DNA of 64,000 nucleotides from Streptomyces sp. NRRL S-646 (GCF_000720765.1 NZ_JODC01000016.1:62001-126000), one strand, 5' to 3'. Shown: positions 34,185 to 42,837, counted from the stretch's first letter. The notes: generated by a model from the letters alone, not told the origin. A program made the numbers and translations.

Positions 34185-35309
34185 TCACGCCAGGGTGACG
34201 TGCATGCCGCCCTGGGCCAGGACCTCGAGGACCACGCCGAACAGGTCGTAGGGCTGACCGTCCGGTGTCAGGGCCTGGGACAAGTGCTCGCGTGCTGTCG
34301 CGGCTTCGCGCCAGAGCAGGGTAGCGGGGGCGGTGTAGCCGAAGGTGCCGCGCAGGCAGTCGTCGAGGGCGGCCAGACAGCCGCCGAAGTAGCCGCCCGG
34401 ACCGTTCACGGCCTCGCCGAGCGCCAGGTAGAGGCCCGGCTCGTCAGTGACGTCCCGGCCGTCGAGTTCGTAGGCGTGACCGGTCGGCCGGTCACGGTGG
34501 GTGCGCCGGCAGGCCCGCTCTCGTACGAGGTCGAGCCAGGCTCCGCGGCGCCGGGTGTCGAGGCCGGCCCAGGCACCCTGGGTGTCCGGCGGCCCGGCGA
34601 ACCACCGCTCCCAGATGGGCCGGGCGTATTCGGGAACGGCCGTGAAGAGCTCTCCGTCGAGCTCCAGGTCGATCCGATCCGTCCCGTAGGAGGATGGGCG
34701 CCAGGCGCTGACTCTGGCCCAGAGCAAGCGCTCGGTGAGCGGCTCGCCCTGGTCGTCCTGTATTTTCAGAGCGGCCTGCTCCAGGTCCAGCGCCCGCCGG
34801 GTGCCCTCCATCAATACCGCCCGCGGATGATCACCCTGGGCGAGCCCCCGCAGTACGAGCGGGGGCGCCGACTGTTTCGGCGGCAGGACGCGGGCGAATT
34901 CTCGACAGGAGCCCAGCCAGCGGTGCCCGTCGTGCACGCGAACTTGGCCCCTGTGTCCCTCGGGTGGCCCTTCGTAGGCGTCCAGGCCGGTGAGTACGAG
35001 ACTGTCTGTTCCCAGGGGCTGGCCTACGCTCTCCGTGTCCTCCAGCAGCCAAGGATCGAGCGTCTCATCGTCCGGCACCAGCCACACTCGGTCGCCGACC
35101 CAACCGTGCACTTCTGCCTGTGGAACCCAGCCGAACAGCTCGTAGGTCCCCCGCCGGGGCTCCCCGAACAGCCCTTCCACCTCGGCGCAGACGCCCCAGG
35201 CATGCCCGTGCTCCTCCTCAACCAGCGTGTACCGCGCGCGCCCGCATTGGCCCTCGTCTTCATGCACGGTGGGAATCATGCCGGGACCAGGTTTCCACGG
35301 CGAAGGCAT
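34185..35309 (-). CDS. Large protein with C-terminal barstar-type domain
   Basis: A protein of up to 374 residues; ATG 35279 (ten codons in) is an equally plausible start. The last about 100 residues are a barstar fold: AYELDGRDVTDEPGLYLAL, GEAVNGPGGYFGGCLAALDD and LRGTFGYTAPATLLWREAA. Barstar inhibits barnase-type ribonucleases, and in streptomycetes such domains are usually immunity proteins. The N-terminal about 260 residues contain Trp/Gly-rich strands of no recognised family (YTLVEEEHGHAWGVCAEVEG). This is far longer than barstar itself (about 90 residues). No barnase-like toxin gene was seen nearby. Confidence 0.8.
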   Translation of the reverse strand: MPSPWKPGPGMIPTVHEDEGQCGRARYTLVEEEHGHAWGVCAEVEGLFGEPRRGTYELFGWVPQAEVHGWVGDRVWLVPDDETLDPWLLEDTESVGQPLGTDSLVLTGLDAYEGPPEGHRGQVRVHDGHRWLGSCREFARVLPPKQSAPPLVLRGLAQGDHPRAVLMEGTRRALDLEQAALKIQDDQGEPLTERLLWARVSAWRPSSYGTDRIDLELDGELFTAVPEYARPIWERWFAGPPDTQGAWAGLDTRRRGAWLDLVRERACRRTHRDRPTGHAYELDGRDVTDEPGLYLALGEAVNGPGGYFGGCLAALDDCLRGTFGYTAPATLLWREAATAREHLSQALTPDGQPYDLFGVVLEVLAQGGMHVTLA

Positions 35310-35510
35310 TTCCCGCGTAGTCGGTCGCGATGCCTCAAGTCATCTGGTCCTTGGCCATGCCAACGTTGCCGGTCTTGTGAACCCAGCACCTCTGATGGCG
35401 GGCTTCGGGGGAACAGTTCGGCCATAGGGCATCAAGACGACAGAGTGCTACTAGGCAGCCGTCACCCTCGCCTCACTCCTCATGTGGGTCTGATTTTTGA
35501 CGGTCGGTCG

Positions 35511-36443
35511 CTAGCCGACCAGGCGGCGGCGCCAGTCCAGGGGGGTGACAGTGATGGCCCGGCCGGGGTCATGGTCCCACTCGGCGTGGAGACCGACCGC
35601 TTCGAGTGCGGCCACGACCTCGTGGGCAATGGCTGCAGTGGTCTCGGACGAGCCGTCGAAGCCGCCGTACAGGAGCGTCAGTCCGTGGCCGGCTGCGGCA
35701 GAGTCCGTGCACTGGGTGTGGAAGTAGACGAAGCCGCGGGCGTCGGGCCCGCCTTCACCACCGATCTCGGACTGGCCACAGCTACGGCAACAGGTGAAGT
35801 TCTCGCGGGCCGTGATACCGGCATCCTGCAGGGCGGTGAACGCGCGGGTCAGCCGCTCAGGATCCGTCTCGCCCCGCCACCTGGCCTGCTCCGCAACCCG
35901 CTCCAGCCACAGCCGGTCGGCCAGCGCCTGTGCCTGCTCGCGTGAGACGGGCCGGCGGTCATTGGTGACCAAGTACTCCTCAGCGAGCTCGGCCAGTTCG
36001 GCGCGAGAGGCGTAGCCGCCAACCAGCACCTCACGGACGCGCTTCTCCAACTCCTCGCGCTCGTCTTCGCCGAGGTCGTCTTCGCCGAGGTCGAGCGGCG
36101 GCACCTCGTGGGCGGGGCCCATGTCCAGCACCGACCAAGCCAGACCACCGTCCCATCCGGCTTCCTGGCGTGCCCAGCCGGCAATCGCCGCAATCACGAC
36201 CTCGGGCCCGTCGACCATCACCTGGAACTGCCGGTCAACGGCACCATCGCGGTACTCCAGCGTGTAGTCACCACCGGCCTCGTGCCACACCTGGGCGAAG
36301 ACGTCAGGCAGGTCGGGTATCCGCTGGACCACCAAGAACCGGTCACCGTCACCACCGATCCGCCGGACCAGCCCTCCCAGTTCCTCGGCGGACACACGGA
36401 CGTGCCGCTCCCAGTTCTCCGTCTTCACCACGATCTCGAGCAT
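35511..36443 (-). CDS. DUF6891 domain protein
   Basis: A 310-residue protein. Residues about 130-300 match the DUF6891 pattern: ENFTCCRSCGQSEIGGEG, ARGFVYFHTQCTDSAAAG, HGLTLLYGGFDGSSETT and AIAHEVVAALEAVGLHAEW. The Cys cluster CCRSCG with HTQC may bind a metal. The N-terminal 120 residues form a separate domain (VKTENWERHVRVSAEEL, VWHEAGGDYTLEYRDG) seen in Streptomyces immunity-like proteins. It lies next to the barstar-domain gene on the same strand with about 200 bases between. Confidence 0.8.
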   Translation of the reverse strand: MLEIVVKTENWERHVRVSAEELGGLVRRIGGDGDRFLVVQRIPDLPDVFAQVWHEAGGDYTLEYRDGAVDRQFQVMVDGPEVVIAAIAGWARQEAGWDGGLAWSVLDMGPAHEVPPLDLGEDDLGEDEREELEKRVREVLVGGYASRAELAELAEEYLVTNDRRPVSREQAQALADRLWLERVAEQARWRGETDPERLTRAFTALQDAGITARENFTCCRSCGQSEIGGEGGPDARGFVYFHTQCTDSAAAGHGLTLLYGGFDGSSETTAAIAHEVVAALEAVGLHAEWDHDPGRAITVTPLDWRRRLVG

Positions 36444-36581
36444 GCGCAGACTCTGACATACCCCTCTGACTGCAGACCCCTCGGGACCCGCGACGCAACT
36501 GCTGCTGCGACGGCTCGACCAGCCCTGAAACTGGACAGTCGTTGGCCGAGGTTTGACGACAGTCCCTAGTAGCCTGCGGCC

Positions 36582-36722
36582 GTGTCTGATCCAATCCCCT
36601 TCGCCATGCCCACCCGTTTCGACGGAGCCCGAGATCGTGTCGCAGTTGTCGTTCCAGGTGTCGGTTACTCGCCTGCCAGGCCGCTACTGCACTTCGCCCG
36701 GAACGTCTTGCTCCAGCACGGC
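36582..36722 (+). pseudogene. Alpha/beta hydrolase-like gene, 5' fragment
   Basis: GTG 36582 begins MSDPIPFAMPTRFDG followed by VAVVVPGVGYSPARPLLHFA and NVLLQHG, the opening strand and oxyanion region of an alpha/beta hydrolase. After about 47 codons the sequence runs into the IS21 remnant on the other strand (junction near 36722), so the catalytic Ser, Asp and His are lost. Confidence 0.65.
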
Positions 36723-37330
36723 GAGCTCGGCAAGGATGCGGCTGGTCTTGGTGAAGCGGACGTCGGCGCTTTGGCGGACGGCCTGGTGGCCGAGGGCCTG
36801 GGCTGCGGGCAGCATCGGGTAGGCATTGAAGTCAGCCTCCAGAGTGGCTTGCTGCTCGAACCTGGCTTTGCGCAAGGTGGCGTTCGAACGCGAACCTCTC
36901 ACGGCGGGTGATCTCGTCGTGGCAGAGGACCTGCAGGAAGTCCAGGTGTCCGAGTTCGCCCTTTCTGGGCCTGGGCGAGGCGCGCGTTAAGGATTTCGAG
37001 CATCCCGGAGGGCCGCAAGGTCTGGAGGGAGTCGCGCAGAGCGGTGATCACCACGCTCATCGAACGGCCTCCTCGGCGTCATGGTGGCCTCGATTGTCGG
37101 GGACGCTGCCGCGACTCTGGGTAGGGGTGGTGGCCACGAACAGACCCTCGGGCCCGTGCAGGAAGGCTGAGGCTCGGCGTCGCCGGTCTCGGGTTCCCGG
37201 TCGATCTCGGTGCCGGCGATCAGGATGCCCCTGACAGTCCGGTAGATCGCCCACCGCGATCGCCTTGCGGCGGGCAGCCTCCAGCCGAGTGTCGCCGTAC
37301 TGCTCCCGCAGCCCGAACACCCCCGGGTGC
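36721..37330 (-). mobile_element. IS21-family remnant (istA 3' end and istB)
   Basis: Reading leftward, about 37325-37062 encodes VFGLREQYGDTRLEAARRKA and, after frameshifts, RTVRGILIAGTEID and AFLHGPEGLF, the C-terminus of IstA. From ATG 37060 istB starts as MSVVITALRDSLQTLRPSGM, breaks at an A/G run, continues as GHLDFLQVLCHDEITRRE, then KARFEQQATLEADFNAYP and a deleted joint to ALGHQAVRQSADVRFTKTSR, ending near 36725. Both genes are frameshifted and the Walker A region of istB is deleted. Confidence 0.8.
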
Positions 37331-37475
37331 CCCCGAGCCGATAGAGGGCGTCAGGCGCCGATTCCTTTGACAGGTCGGAGCTTCGGGGATCCAACGGGGC
37401 GCAGTTGTACAGTCGTTGCTGATCAGCGTGGCGCGAGAGGCGCTTCCGTGGTGACTCCTGGAGAGACGCGCACAG

Positions 37476-38023
37476 ATGTGGTCCATCGCCGACGACGCCG
37501 AGCGAGCGCAATGGAACTTCGTGCCGTTCGAGGCCGTCGGCCCGCTTCGGTTCGGCATGAGCGCTGAGGAAATGGCCACGGCGATGGGTGCACAGGGATT
37601 CGCCGGCACTCATTCGTCCATGACCCGGCCGCACGGTGCTCTGGTACAGAGGCCGGCTTTCGCTCCAAGGAGGCACCGCTGTACGAGGAGGCCGTCATGG
37701 TGTACTCCAGGAAGTCAGGCGATCTGGCTGCCGTCGCGGTTGATGCCTTGTGTGGACCGCAAGTCTGCATCGATGGGCTTCGCCTGGTCGGCCGTGTGCC
37801 GTCCGAACTTGCGGAACAGCTCCATGGATACGGTGAGAACCATGGCATGGTGCCCACGGTCTCTGTTGAGGGCGATGCAATATCGGAAGAACTCGGACTG
37901 CTGATACGGGCCCAACGAGCTGGCGACTTCCTCCTGACGAGGGCCTTCTTCGTCGCCAACTTCCAAGACTGGGCGCACACCGTGCACGACTGCGTTCCGA
38001 CCGGTGAGTGGGACATTCGCTGA
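37476..38023 (+). pseudogene. Hypothetical protein gene with a frameshift
   Basis: ATG 37476 follows GGAGAG. The first frame reads WNFVPFEAVGPLRFGMSAEE and EMATAMGAQGFAG, a typical start of a Streptomyces hypothetical family. Near 37620-37645 the frame shifts and continues as GTEAGFRSKEAPLYEEAVMV, then DGLRLVGRVPSELAEQL and FFVANFQDWAHTVHDCVP to the TGA at 38021-38023. A single intact protein of about 180 residues would result from one indel. No known domain was recognised; it sits among immunity-like genes. Confidence 0.6.
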
Positions 38024-38050
38024 CGCCGAACCAGCGACGCAGCTGCTGCT

Positions 38051-38405
38051 TCATCTGCAGAGTCGGCGGTAGTTGATCAAACTTGCGCCGATGGCAGCGA
38101 ATGGGAGGAAGTGTTCTGCCTTGCGCTCGCAGCGTCGGTACAGGCCGCGGCATCCGGCAAGCCAGGACGTTGGGTTGGCCGCGTGGGGAGGTGCCTGCCG
38201 GCGCAGCCGGAGTTCCACGGGGTGTTCAAGCCGAGGGTGATTGCGTCGAGGTCCTTCATGAGGGCGTCGGCGAAGTTGCGCAGTCCGTGGCTCTCGTCCG
38301 CGCGGGCGTCGGTGATCCACTGGAGCAGCCGGTCCGCGCTGTGGGTGGCCATCATGGTGGCGACGTATCGGATGTGTCCGGTGGCGGCCTCCAACTCGGG
38401 GCAGC
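38051..38405 (-). mobile_element. Fused transposase fragments (IS5-like C-terminus, ISL3-like C-terminal part)
   Basis: From 38405 leftward a frame encodes GHIRYVATMMATHSADRLLQ, NFADALMKDLDAITLGLNTP and WNSG, the region before the last catalytic Glu of ISL3-type transposases. It then breaks off. Adjacent, ending at 38051, another frame encodes RRCERKAEHFLPFAAIGASL and INYRRLCR, the C-terminal helix of an IS5/IS4-like transposase. Two unrelated elements have been fused by decay. Confidence 0.6.
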
Positions 38406-38699
38406 GAGCCTTTGAGGCGCTTCTGCTCCCAAAGTGCCGCAACGCCCGATTGGGTGTACGACGGTTGTAGAGCACGACCAGGAACAGGGCCCTGGAACAC
38501 AGGCTCATTGCATCGACTTTTGTAGCAATCTTGCTGACCGTCGGTGGAACTGGCGGTCACCAGCTGCAGCAGTGACGACGATGGTGGCTCGAAGTCGAGT
38601 CCGGCTTCCAGCGGGACGACGCCTCAAGCCCCCTCACAGCATCTGCCCAAGCAGCAGTAGTCGCGCCGGGGCGGACAAGAACAGAACACGGAGCGCAAA

Positions 38700-38980
38700 G
38701 ACCTCCTCAGCTTCAAGATCGATGACCGCTCGCAGGTGGATTCAGTGACATCTGGGCTGTCTGGACGATCAAGAACCACAGCTCGGGAAAATCGGGCTGC
38801 GGCTGGAACTGGGAGGCTATCGACTCGACAGGCAAGCGTGTGGCCAAGTCGACGGAGTGCGTGACTGACGTCCAGCCGGGCCAGACGGCGACTGGTGAAG
38901 ATGTCACGTCGCTCAAGACTGCAAACGTAGATATGCAGAAAGTGCTTCAAGCCGCCCTGGTCGCACTGGGCCCCGACAGG
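38700..38980 (+). pseudogene. Remnant of a secreted DUF4352-like protein
   Basis: Two plus frames together read LLSFKIDDRSQ (frame at 38712) and, shifted, FSDIWAVWTIKNHSSGKSG, WNWEAIDSTGKRVAKSTECV and TDVQPGQTATGEDVTSLKT. This is the beta-sandwich of a secreted or lipoprotein telokin-like/FxLYD-type protein. There is no signal peptide or start, and the frame runs on without a stop into the next gene, so it is a decayed 3' part. Confidence 0.55.
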
Positions 38981-39082
38981 ACTGTCCGGACAGTACCTGT
39001 ACTTCCGCAGAAGTCAGGTCGCGTCAGCGGGCGGTGCATGCCGGCTACCCACCAAGCAGGCTATTCAGACCAAGGAGGCGCC

Positions 39083-39835
39083 ATGACACGCACGATGTAC
39101 GACTCGACTGAGCCCAGCAAGATCCCATCCGGTGCAACGATGGTGGCCGGGTATGTCGACGGTAAGTACGCCAACATGGACAAAATGAAGACGCGGTTCC
39201 CGCACTCGAAGCGGATATCGATCGCGATCAGCCGCCACACCAAGGGTCAGGTCCTAGATGTGGAGCCCAACTGCTGCTGGCCGCCGGAGGGCGCGATCTT
39301 CTGGTGCACCCACACCATGGCCGGCACGCCCAACAACGAGCTGACGGTCTACTGCAATACCTCCACATGGCCCCAGGTGCGTGCGGAATTCCACAAGCAC
39401 GGGGTCAGCGAGCCGAATTATTGGGTGGCACACTACGACGGCGTGGCCCAGATCCCAGCTGGCGCCATCGCCAAACAGTACCAAACGGTCAAGAACACAT
39501 GGGACAAGTCAGTGGTGGTGGATTTCTGGCCCGGCGTGGACGGGCCAAGCACCGAGCCCGGCATGCCACCTGCCGCTCAGCCGGAATTTGAACCGTTCCC
39601 TGGTGCGTCTTTCTTCCACACCGGACAGAAATCGCCGATCATTGCCGCCATGCACGATCGGCTCATCGCCGAAGGCTGCAACCGGTACCAATCCAGCACA
39701 AACACCGACGTGTGGGGATCGGGTGACGTGAAGTCCTACGCCGCCTGGCAGGAGAAGTGCGGCTTCTCGGGCAACGACGCCAACGGCATACCTGGCGAGT
39801 CCAGCTGGGTCAGGCTCCACGTCCCCAACGTATGA
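39083..39835 (+). CDS. Endolysin-like hydrolase with C-terminal peptidoglycan-binding-like domain
   Basis: A 250-residue protein; ATG 39083 has a very good ribosome site (AAGGAGGCGCC). The N-terminal about 150 residues resemble a glycoside-hydrolase-25-like barrel: TMVAGYVDGKYANMDK, then RISIAISRHTKGQVLDVEPN with the Asp-x-Glu pair expected at the active site. The last about 65 residues (IAAMHDRLIAEGCNRYQSS, DVKSYAAWQEKCGFSGNDA) are a wall-binding-type module found in Streptomyces phage lysins and related chromosomal genes. No signal peptide is present, as in phage endolysins. It is probably a prophage-derived cargo gene. Confidence 0.75.
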   Translation: MTRTMYDSTEPSKIPSGATMVAGYVDGKYANMDKMKTRFPHSKRISIAISRHTKGQVLDVEPNCCWPPEGAIFWCTHTMAGTPNNELTVYCNTSTWPQVRAEFHKHGVSEPNYWVAHYDGVAQIPAGAIAKQYQTVKNTWDKSVVVDFWPGVDGPSTEPGMPPAAQPEFEPFPGASFFHTGQKSPIIAAMHDRLIAEGCNRYQSSTNTDVWGSGDVKSYAAWQEKCGFSGNDANGIPGESSWVRLHVPNV

Positions 39836-39901
39836 CCCGTCTACTGGATTCCCAATGATGGTTGTCAGGCAGCGGGCCGTAGGCTGCGGCTCCTGGAATC
39901 G

Positions 39902-40426
39902 TTGATCATTACCGTCCGCGAGCAGAACGAAGCTGCCCGTTTCCTCGCTTGGCCGGGTGACTTCGACCTGGACCGAGGCGACCATGTCGAGGAAGTTCAC
40001 CTCGCCTCGGGTGCCGCGCTTGAGGGGTTCGCCGGCGACGGTGCCGGAGGAACATACTTCTTCTGCGGTGAAGGCGGCGAGGAACGTCCGATCCTCTATG
40101 CCGACTCCGAAGGGGGCGCCGCTCTGGTTGCGATCGGCCTGCCTGAGCTCCTGCGGCTGCTGTTGGTCGCTCCGTGGTGGCGCGACTGCCAAGCGTTCAC
40201 GGACGAGGAAAGTCGCGAGCTCGCAGCCGGGTACCTGGAGGACATGCCGGACCTCGTCGCCCGGAGAGACCGTGCCGCCGCAGCACTTGGTCTCGACCTT
40301 CCGGACCCGGCAGATGCCTTGGCCCGCTTGCGGGAGGTAGCCGTTCGGGTGGGAGAGGACTTCGTGCTCATCTTCACGCCGGAGGGCCACCCGTACGAGC
40401 CCGCACGGGGTGGCTGGCGGAGCTGA
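39902..40426 (+). CDS. Hypothetical protein, possibly SUKH/SMI1-KNR4-like
   Basis: A 174-residue protein. The TTG at 39902 is used as start (TGGAATCG upstream), so the N-terminus is uncertain. Features include AGGTYFFCGEGGEERPIL, YADSEGGAALVAIGLPELL and LLLVAPWWRDC, a mixed alpha/beta core like that of SUKH immunity proteins, followed by a helical C-terminal segment. Family membership is inferred from general layout only. It lies in the stretch containing barstar and DUF6891 proteins. Confidence 0.6.
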   Translation: MIITVREQNEAARFLAWPGDFDLDRGDHVEEVHLASGAALEGFAGDGAGGTYFFCGEGGEERPILYADSEGGAALVAIGLPELLRLLLVAPWWRDCQAFTDEESRELAAGYLEDMPDLVARRDRAAAALGLDLPDPADALARLREVAVRVGEDFVLIFTPEGHPYEPARGGWRS

Positions 40427-40522
40427 CGGAGGTCTTCCCGCCCCCTGCACGGGACGCGTAGCGGCACGGTGGACGTCAGGGCCGCTGCGGGTGTCCACCG
40501 CGTCGGAGAGAGTTACCAGGAC

Positions 40523-40619
40523 GATGTCAGGACCGTTGCGCCGCCTTGGGTCCTGACATCTTCGTAGTTGCCGGGTCGTTGACCGGTGGACACGGTGACC
40601 CGGTAACTGCCCACCGGTC
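40523..40619. repeat. Cluster of overlapping inverted repeats
   Basis: GATGTCAGGACC (40523-40534) pairs perfectly with GGTCCTGACATC (40549-40560). Next to it, GTTGCCGGGTC (40567-40577) pairs with GACCCGGTAAC (40597-40607) with one mismatch. Interleaved with that, GACCGGTGG (40581-40589) pairs perfectly with CCACCGGTC (40611-40619), so the last two stems overlap in a pseudoknot-like order. No coding sequence was recognised in 40427-40744. Confidence 0.6.
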
Positions 40620-40679
40620 GGTTGACCACTGGCGGTAGTGCGCACTCCTCCACTGGGGGGTGTCCACTGGGGGCGACGA

Positions 40680-40716
40680 AGCCCCCGCCCCTCCTGGTCG
40701 TGGAGGAGCGGGGGCT
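40680..40716 (-). terminator. GC-rich hairpin terminator
   Basis: AGCCCCCGC-C-CCTCC pairs with GGAGG-A-GCGGGGGCT around a 7-base loop; a 15-base stem with one mismatch. It lies about 30 bases past the stop of the leftward secreted-protein gene and should terminate it. Confidence 0.8.
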
Positions 40717-40744
40717 CGGTACGTGCGCTCAGGTCTGGCGCCTA

Positions 40745-41203
40745 TCAGGTTTGGCACTGGGAGGTCGCGGCACCGGCCCAGTTGCTCCAGGCGCCTCCAG
40801 CGGGCCTGACGTGGACGCGGATCTCGACCTTGACATTCACCGGGCCGCAAACGCGGTCCGTGTTGCCGATCTCGATCGGGCCCACGGTAGAACGTCGCTG
40901 GACGAGGGTGCGTCCGTTGCCGATCTTTACCCAGTGGCCGCCGGAGACGACGCGGAAGAAGGCTTCGTACTCGACGTAGGCGGCGTGCGGTCGCGTGTTG
41001 GTCACGATGGTGTGGGCGGTGATGTTCCGCATGAAGACGTGACCGTCCTTCCACCGCTCCGCGCTGATGCAGCCGTTGGCGGTGATGCCCTGGGTGGAAA
41101 CGGAGCCACCGCAGGCGATGGCGGCGGCGTGGGCGTCTGCGGGGACAGCAAGCACGGTACACGCAGCAGCCGCCAGCGTGGCTGCGAAGCGATTCAGGCG
41201 CAT
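40745..41203 (-). CDS. Small secreted protein
   Basis: A 152-residue protein. ATG 41203 follows GAGAGGAG. It has a signal peptide (MRLNRFAATLAAAACTVLAV...AHAA) and a mature beta-rich part with two Cys near the start (IACGG, NGCIS) and two later (VCGP, SQC), suggesting two disulfides. Alternating hydrophobic stretches include YVEYEAFFRVVSGGHW and VKVEIRVHVRPAG. No family was recognised. It is followed by a strong terminator and preceded by a decayed NUDIX gene. Confidence 0.75.
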   Translation of the reverse strand: MRLNRFAATLAAAACTVLAVPADAHAAAIACGGSVSTQGITANGCISAERWKDGHVFMRNITAHTIVTNTRPHAAYVEYEAFFRVVSGGHWVKIGNGRTLVQRRSTVGPIEIGNTDRVCGPVNVKVEIRVHVRPAGGAWSNWAGAATSQCQT

Positions 41204-41250
41204 GGTGACGCTCCTCTCGGTCGGATGTGTGTCGGACGCCATGATGCTGG

Positions 41251-41688
41251 TCACCGGGCGTTCAGGAGCCGCTCGTCGAGGAACAGGGGCGACGGGGCTG
41301 GCGGGGAAGAGGAACCGTCCTTCTCCCGCTGCTTTGAGGGCGTCGTCCATCGTCCACCACTCGACCTTGAACCCGGCCTGGCCTCGGTGTCGGTCAGCTC
41401 CTGCGCGCCCAGGCGCAGGTCTTCGGCGAGGAACAGCGACAGGCCGGCACCGGATTCGGAGGTGATCGCGTACTCGCCGCGCGGGCGCATCCTGCGGGCC
41501 GTGACCCCGGCTTCCTCCTTCAGCTCCCGGTGTGCGCATGCCTCGGCGTCCTCGCCCTGCTCGCGCCGGCCTCCGGGGAGGAACAGGTGGCCTGCGTGGA
41601 CGGAGTCACCGGTGTCGCGCAGGACGCCGACGAGGGCCTGAAAGTCGCGGGCGACGATGATCGAGGCGTGGGACAGGTCGGGCTCCAT
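41251..41688 (-). pseudogene. NUDIX hydrolase with two compensating frameshifts
   Basis: ATG 41688 opens a NUDIX fold with the signature GGRREQGEDAEACAHRELKE followed by EAGV, so the N-terminal two thirds is sound. After LGAQELTDTE the annotated frame becomes meaningless, while the alternative minus frame continues FKVEWWTMDDALKAAGEG and RFLFPASPVAP. A second shift in a C run returns to the first frame for LFLDERLLNAR and the stop at 41251. Two indels of opposite sign about 100 bases apart must have occurred, or both are sequencing errors. In the present sequence the substrate-side segment is scrambled. Confidence 0.7.
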
Positions 41689-41699
41689 GAGGGGTGAGG

Positions 41700-41887
41700 C
41701 TATCGGCTCGGCAGCAACGCGGTGATGAGGTCGGCGAGTTCGCCGGAGGTGTGGTCGTCACTGTCGATGATGTGGCGGCGGGGTCGGTGGCAGCCACCGT
41801 GTCAAAGTTCGCGCGGAGCCGGGCAAGGCGTCTGGGCACGGTGAGCATGGCGTGGTCGTCGGTGTTGACGTCGGTCTCGGCCGCCAT
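41700..41887 (-). pseudogene. AAA/kinase-like ATPase, C-terminal remnant
   Basis: The minus strand encodes DDHAMLTVPRRLARLRANFD and TVAATDP, then, after a frameshift near 41780, IIDSDDHTSGELADLITALL-PSR and a TAG at 41700-41702. This is the C-terminal end of a P-loop kinase-like protein often paired with NUDIX genes; the P-loop part is missing. It is truncated at the right by an IS5 fragment. Confidence 0.55.
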
Positions 41888-41896
41888 GTGCTGTTT

Positions 41897-42006
41897 TCAT
41901 CGAACATCGCCCGGTGGCAGTACGCCTCCGGCCGGCCGCCCCGGCCACGCAGCCAGCCCGGCGCCGGCAGCAGCGGCCGGGCCACGGCCCACTCCGCGTC
42001 CGTCAT
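41897..42006 (-). mobile_element. IS5-family transposase N-terminal fragment (type of the 14.2 kb copy)
   Basis: ATG 42006 begins MTDAEWAVARPLLPAPGWL then RGRGGRPEAYCHRAM and stops resembling transposase near 41897. It is the same transposase type as at 14221, where the equivalent reads MTEGEWQIVRALLPVPAW. Only 36 codons remain, inserted between the ATPase remnant and unassigned DNA. Confidence 0.75.
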
Positions 42007-42368
42007 GTCCGAGGGACACCGCCGAACACGCTCCGGATGATCGGCAGCATTTCCGAACCGGTGAGCGGCACATTCACACGTCGCGGCAGCCGAGTTGAAC
42101 TCCACCGGCGTGAGCACGTACAACTGTGGCAACAGGGTCTCCCGGATCTCGGTTGGCTTCGCAAACCCGAGCTACCAAGAGGCCCTGCTCTCATGCCCGC
42201 AGCCAGCTGCGATCACCCGATCGAGACTCCCGTTCGACGCACTCCCCTCAAGATCGAAACGACAACAGCTTCTAAGCAGTACAAGCGGCTGCGGGGGCGG
42301 AAGAGGGCACAGGAAGCCTGGAACGGGACCGCTATCCAGCGGCCCCGGTTCTTCGCCCACTGGACCTG

Positions 42369-42594
42369 GGTCGGTCCGGTGTGGGGACATCGCCGTGGAT
42401 CGTGTCGGATGAGCTGTGGGAGTGCTCGGAGCCGCTGCTGCCGCAGCGCGAACGGCGCTTTCGGTACCCGGGGCGCAAGGCGTTACCGGACCGGAAGGTG
42501 CTGTGCGGCATCCTCTATGTACTACACACCGGCATCCAGTGTGAGTACCTCCCGAGGAGCTGGGCTTCGGCTCGAGCATGACCTGCTGGCGACA
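42369..42594 (+). mobile_element. IS5-family transposase N-terminal fragment (second type)
   Basis: The plus strand encodes [35 protein letters not shown] and [19 protein letters not shown]; after a one-base shift it goes on as [13 protein letters not shown] and ends near 42594. The catalytic domain is absent. It abuts the remnant of the uracil-DNA glycosylase gene. Confidence 0.78.
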
Positions 42595-42596
42595 CG

Positions 42597-42837
42597 GCGT
42601 CAGATCGCCGTTCGACGGCCTGGGCAGCCCCAGGTCGGAGTGCATCTCTCGGAAGATGTTCTCCAAACGCCCCGGCAACGAACGCACCTCGGGTGAGACC
42701 GCGAAACTCAGCCCGATCGCCATCCTCGAAGTGCGATAGGGATCCTGACCGACCATCAAGACCCGGACGTCATCGAAGGGCTGCTGGAAGGCCCGCAGCA
42801 TATTCGTCCTCGCCGGAAGATACGTCCGGCACCACAC
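42597..42837 (-). pseudogene. Uracil-DNA glycosylase (Ung-type) internal fragment
   Basis: The minus strand encodes [20 protein letters not shown] followed by PY, the catalytic GQDPY motif of family 1 uracil-DNA glycosylases, then [20 protein letters not shown] and [17 protein letters not shown]. The region before residue about 60 and everything after LTP is gone; the second break coincides with the IS5 fragment at 42594. An intact ung is presumably elsewhere in the genome. Confidence 0.85.

Noticed and set aside
33784..34188. A 134-codon minus-strand frame
   Set aside because: Part of it looks protein-like but there is no start signal or family, so it is described only as a region.
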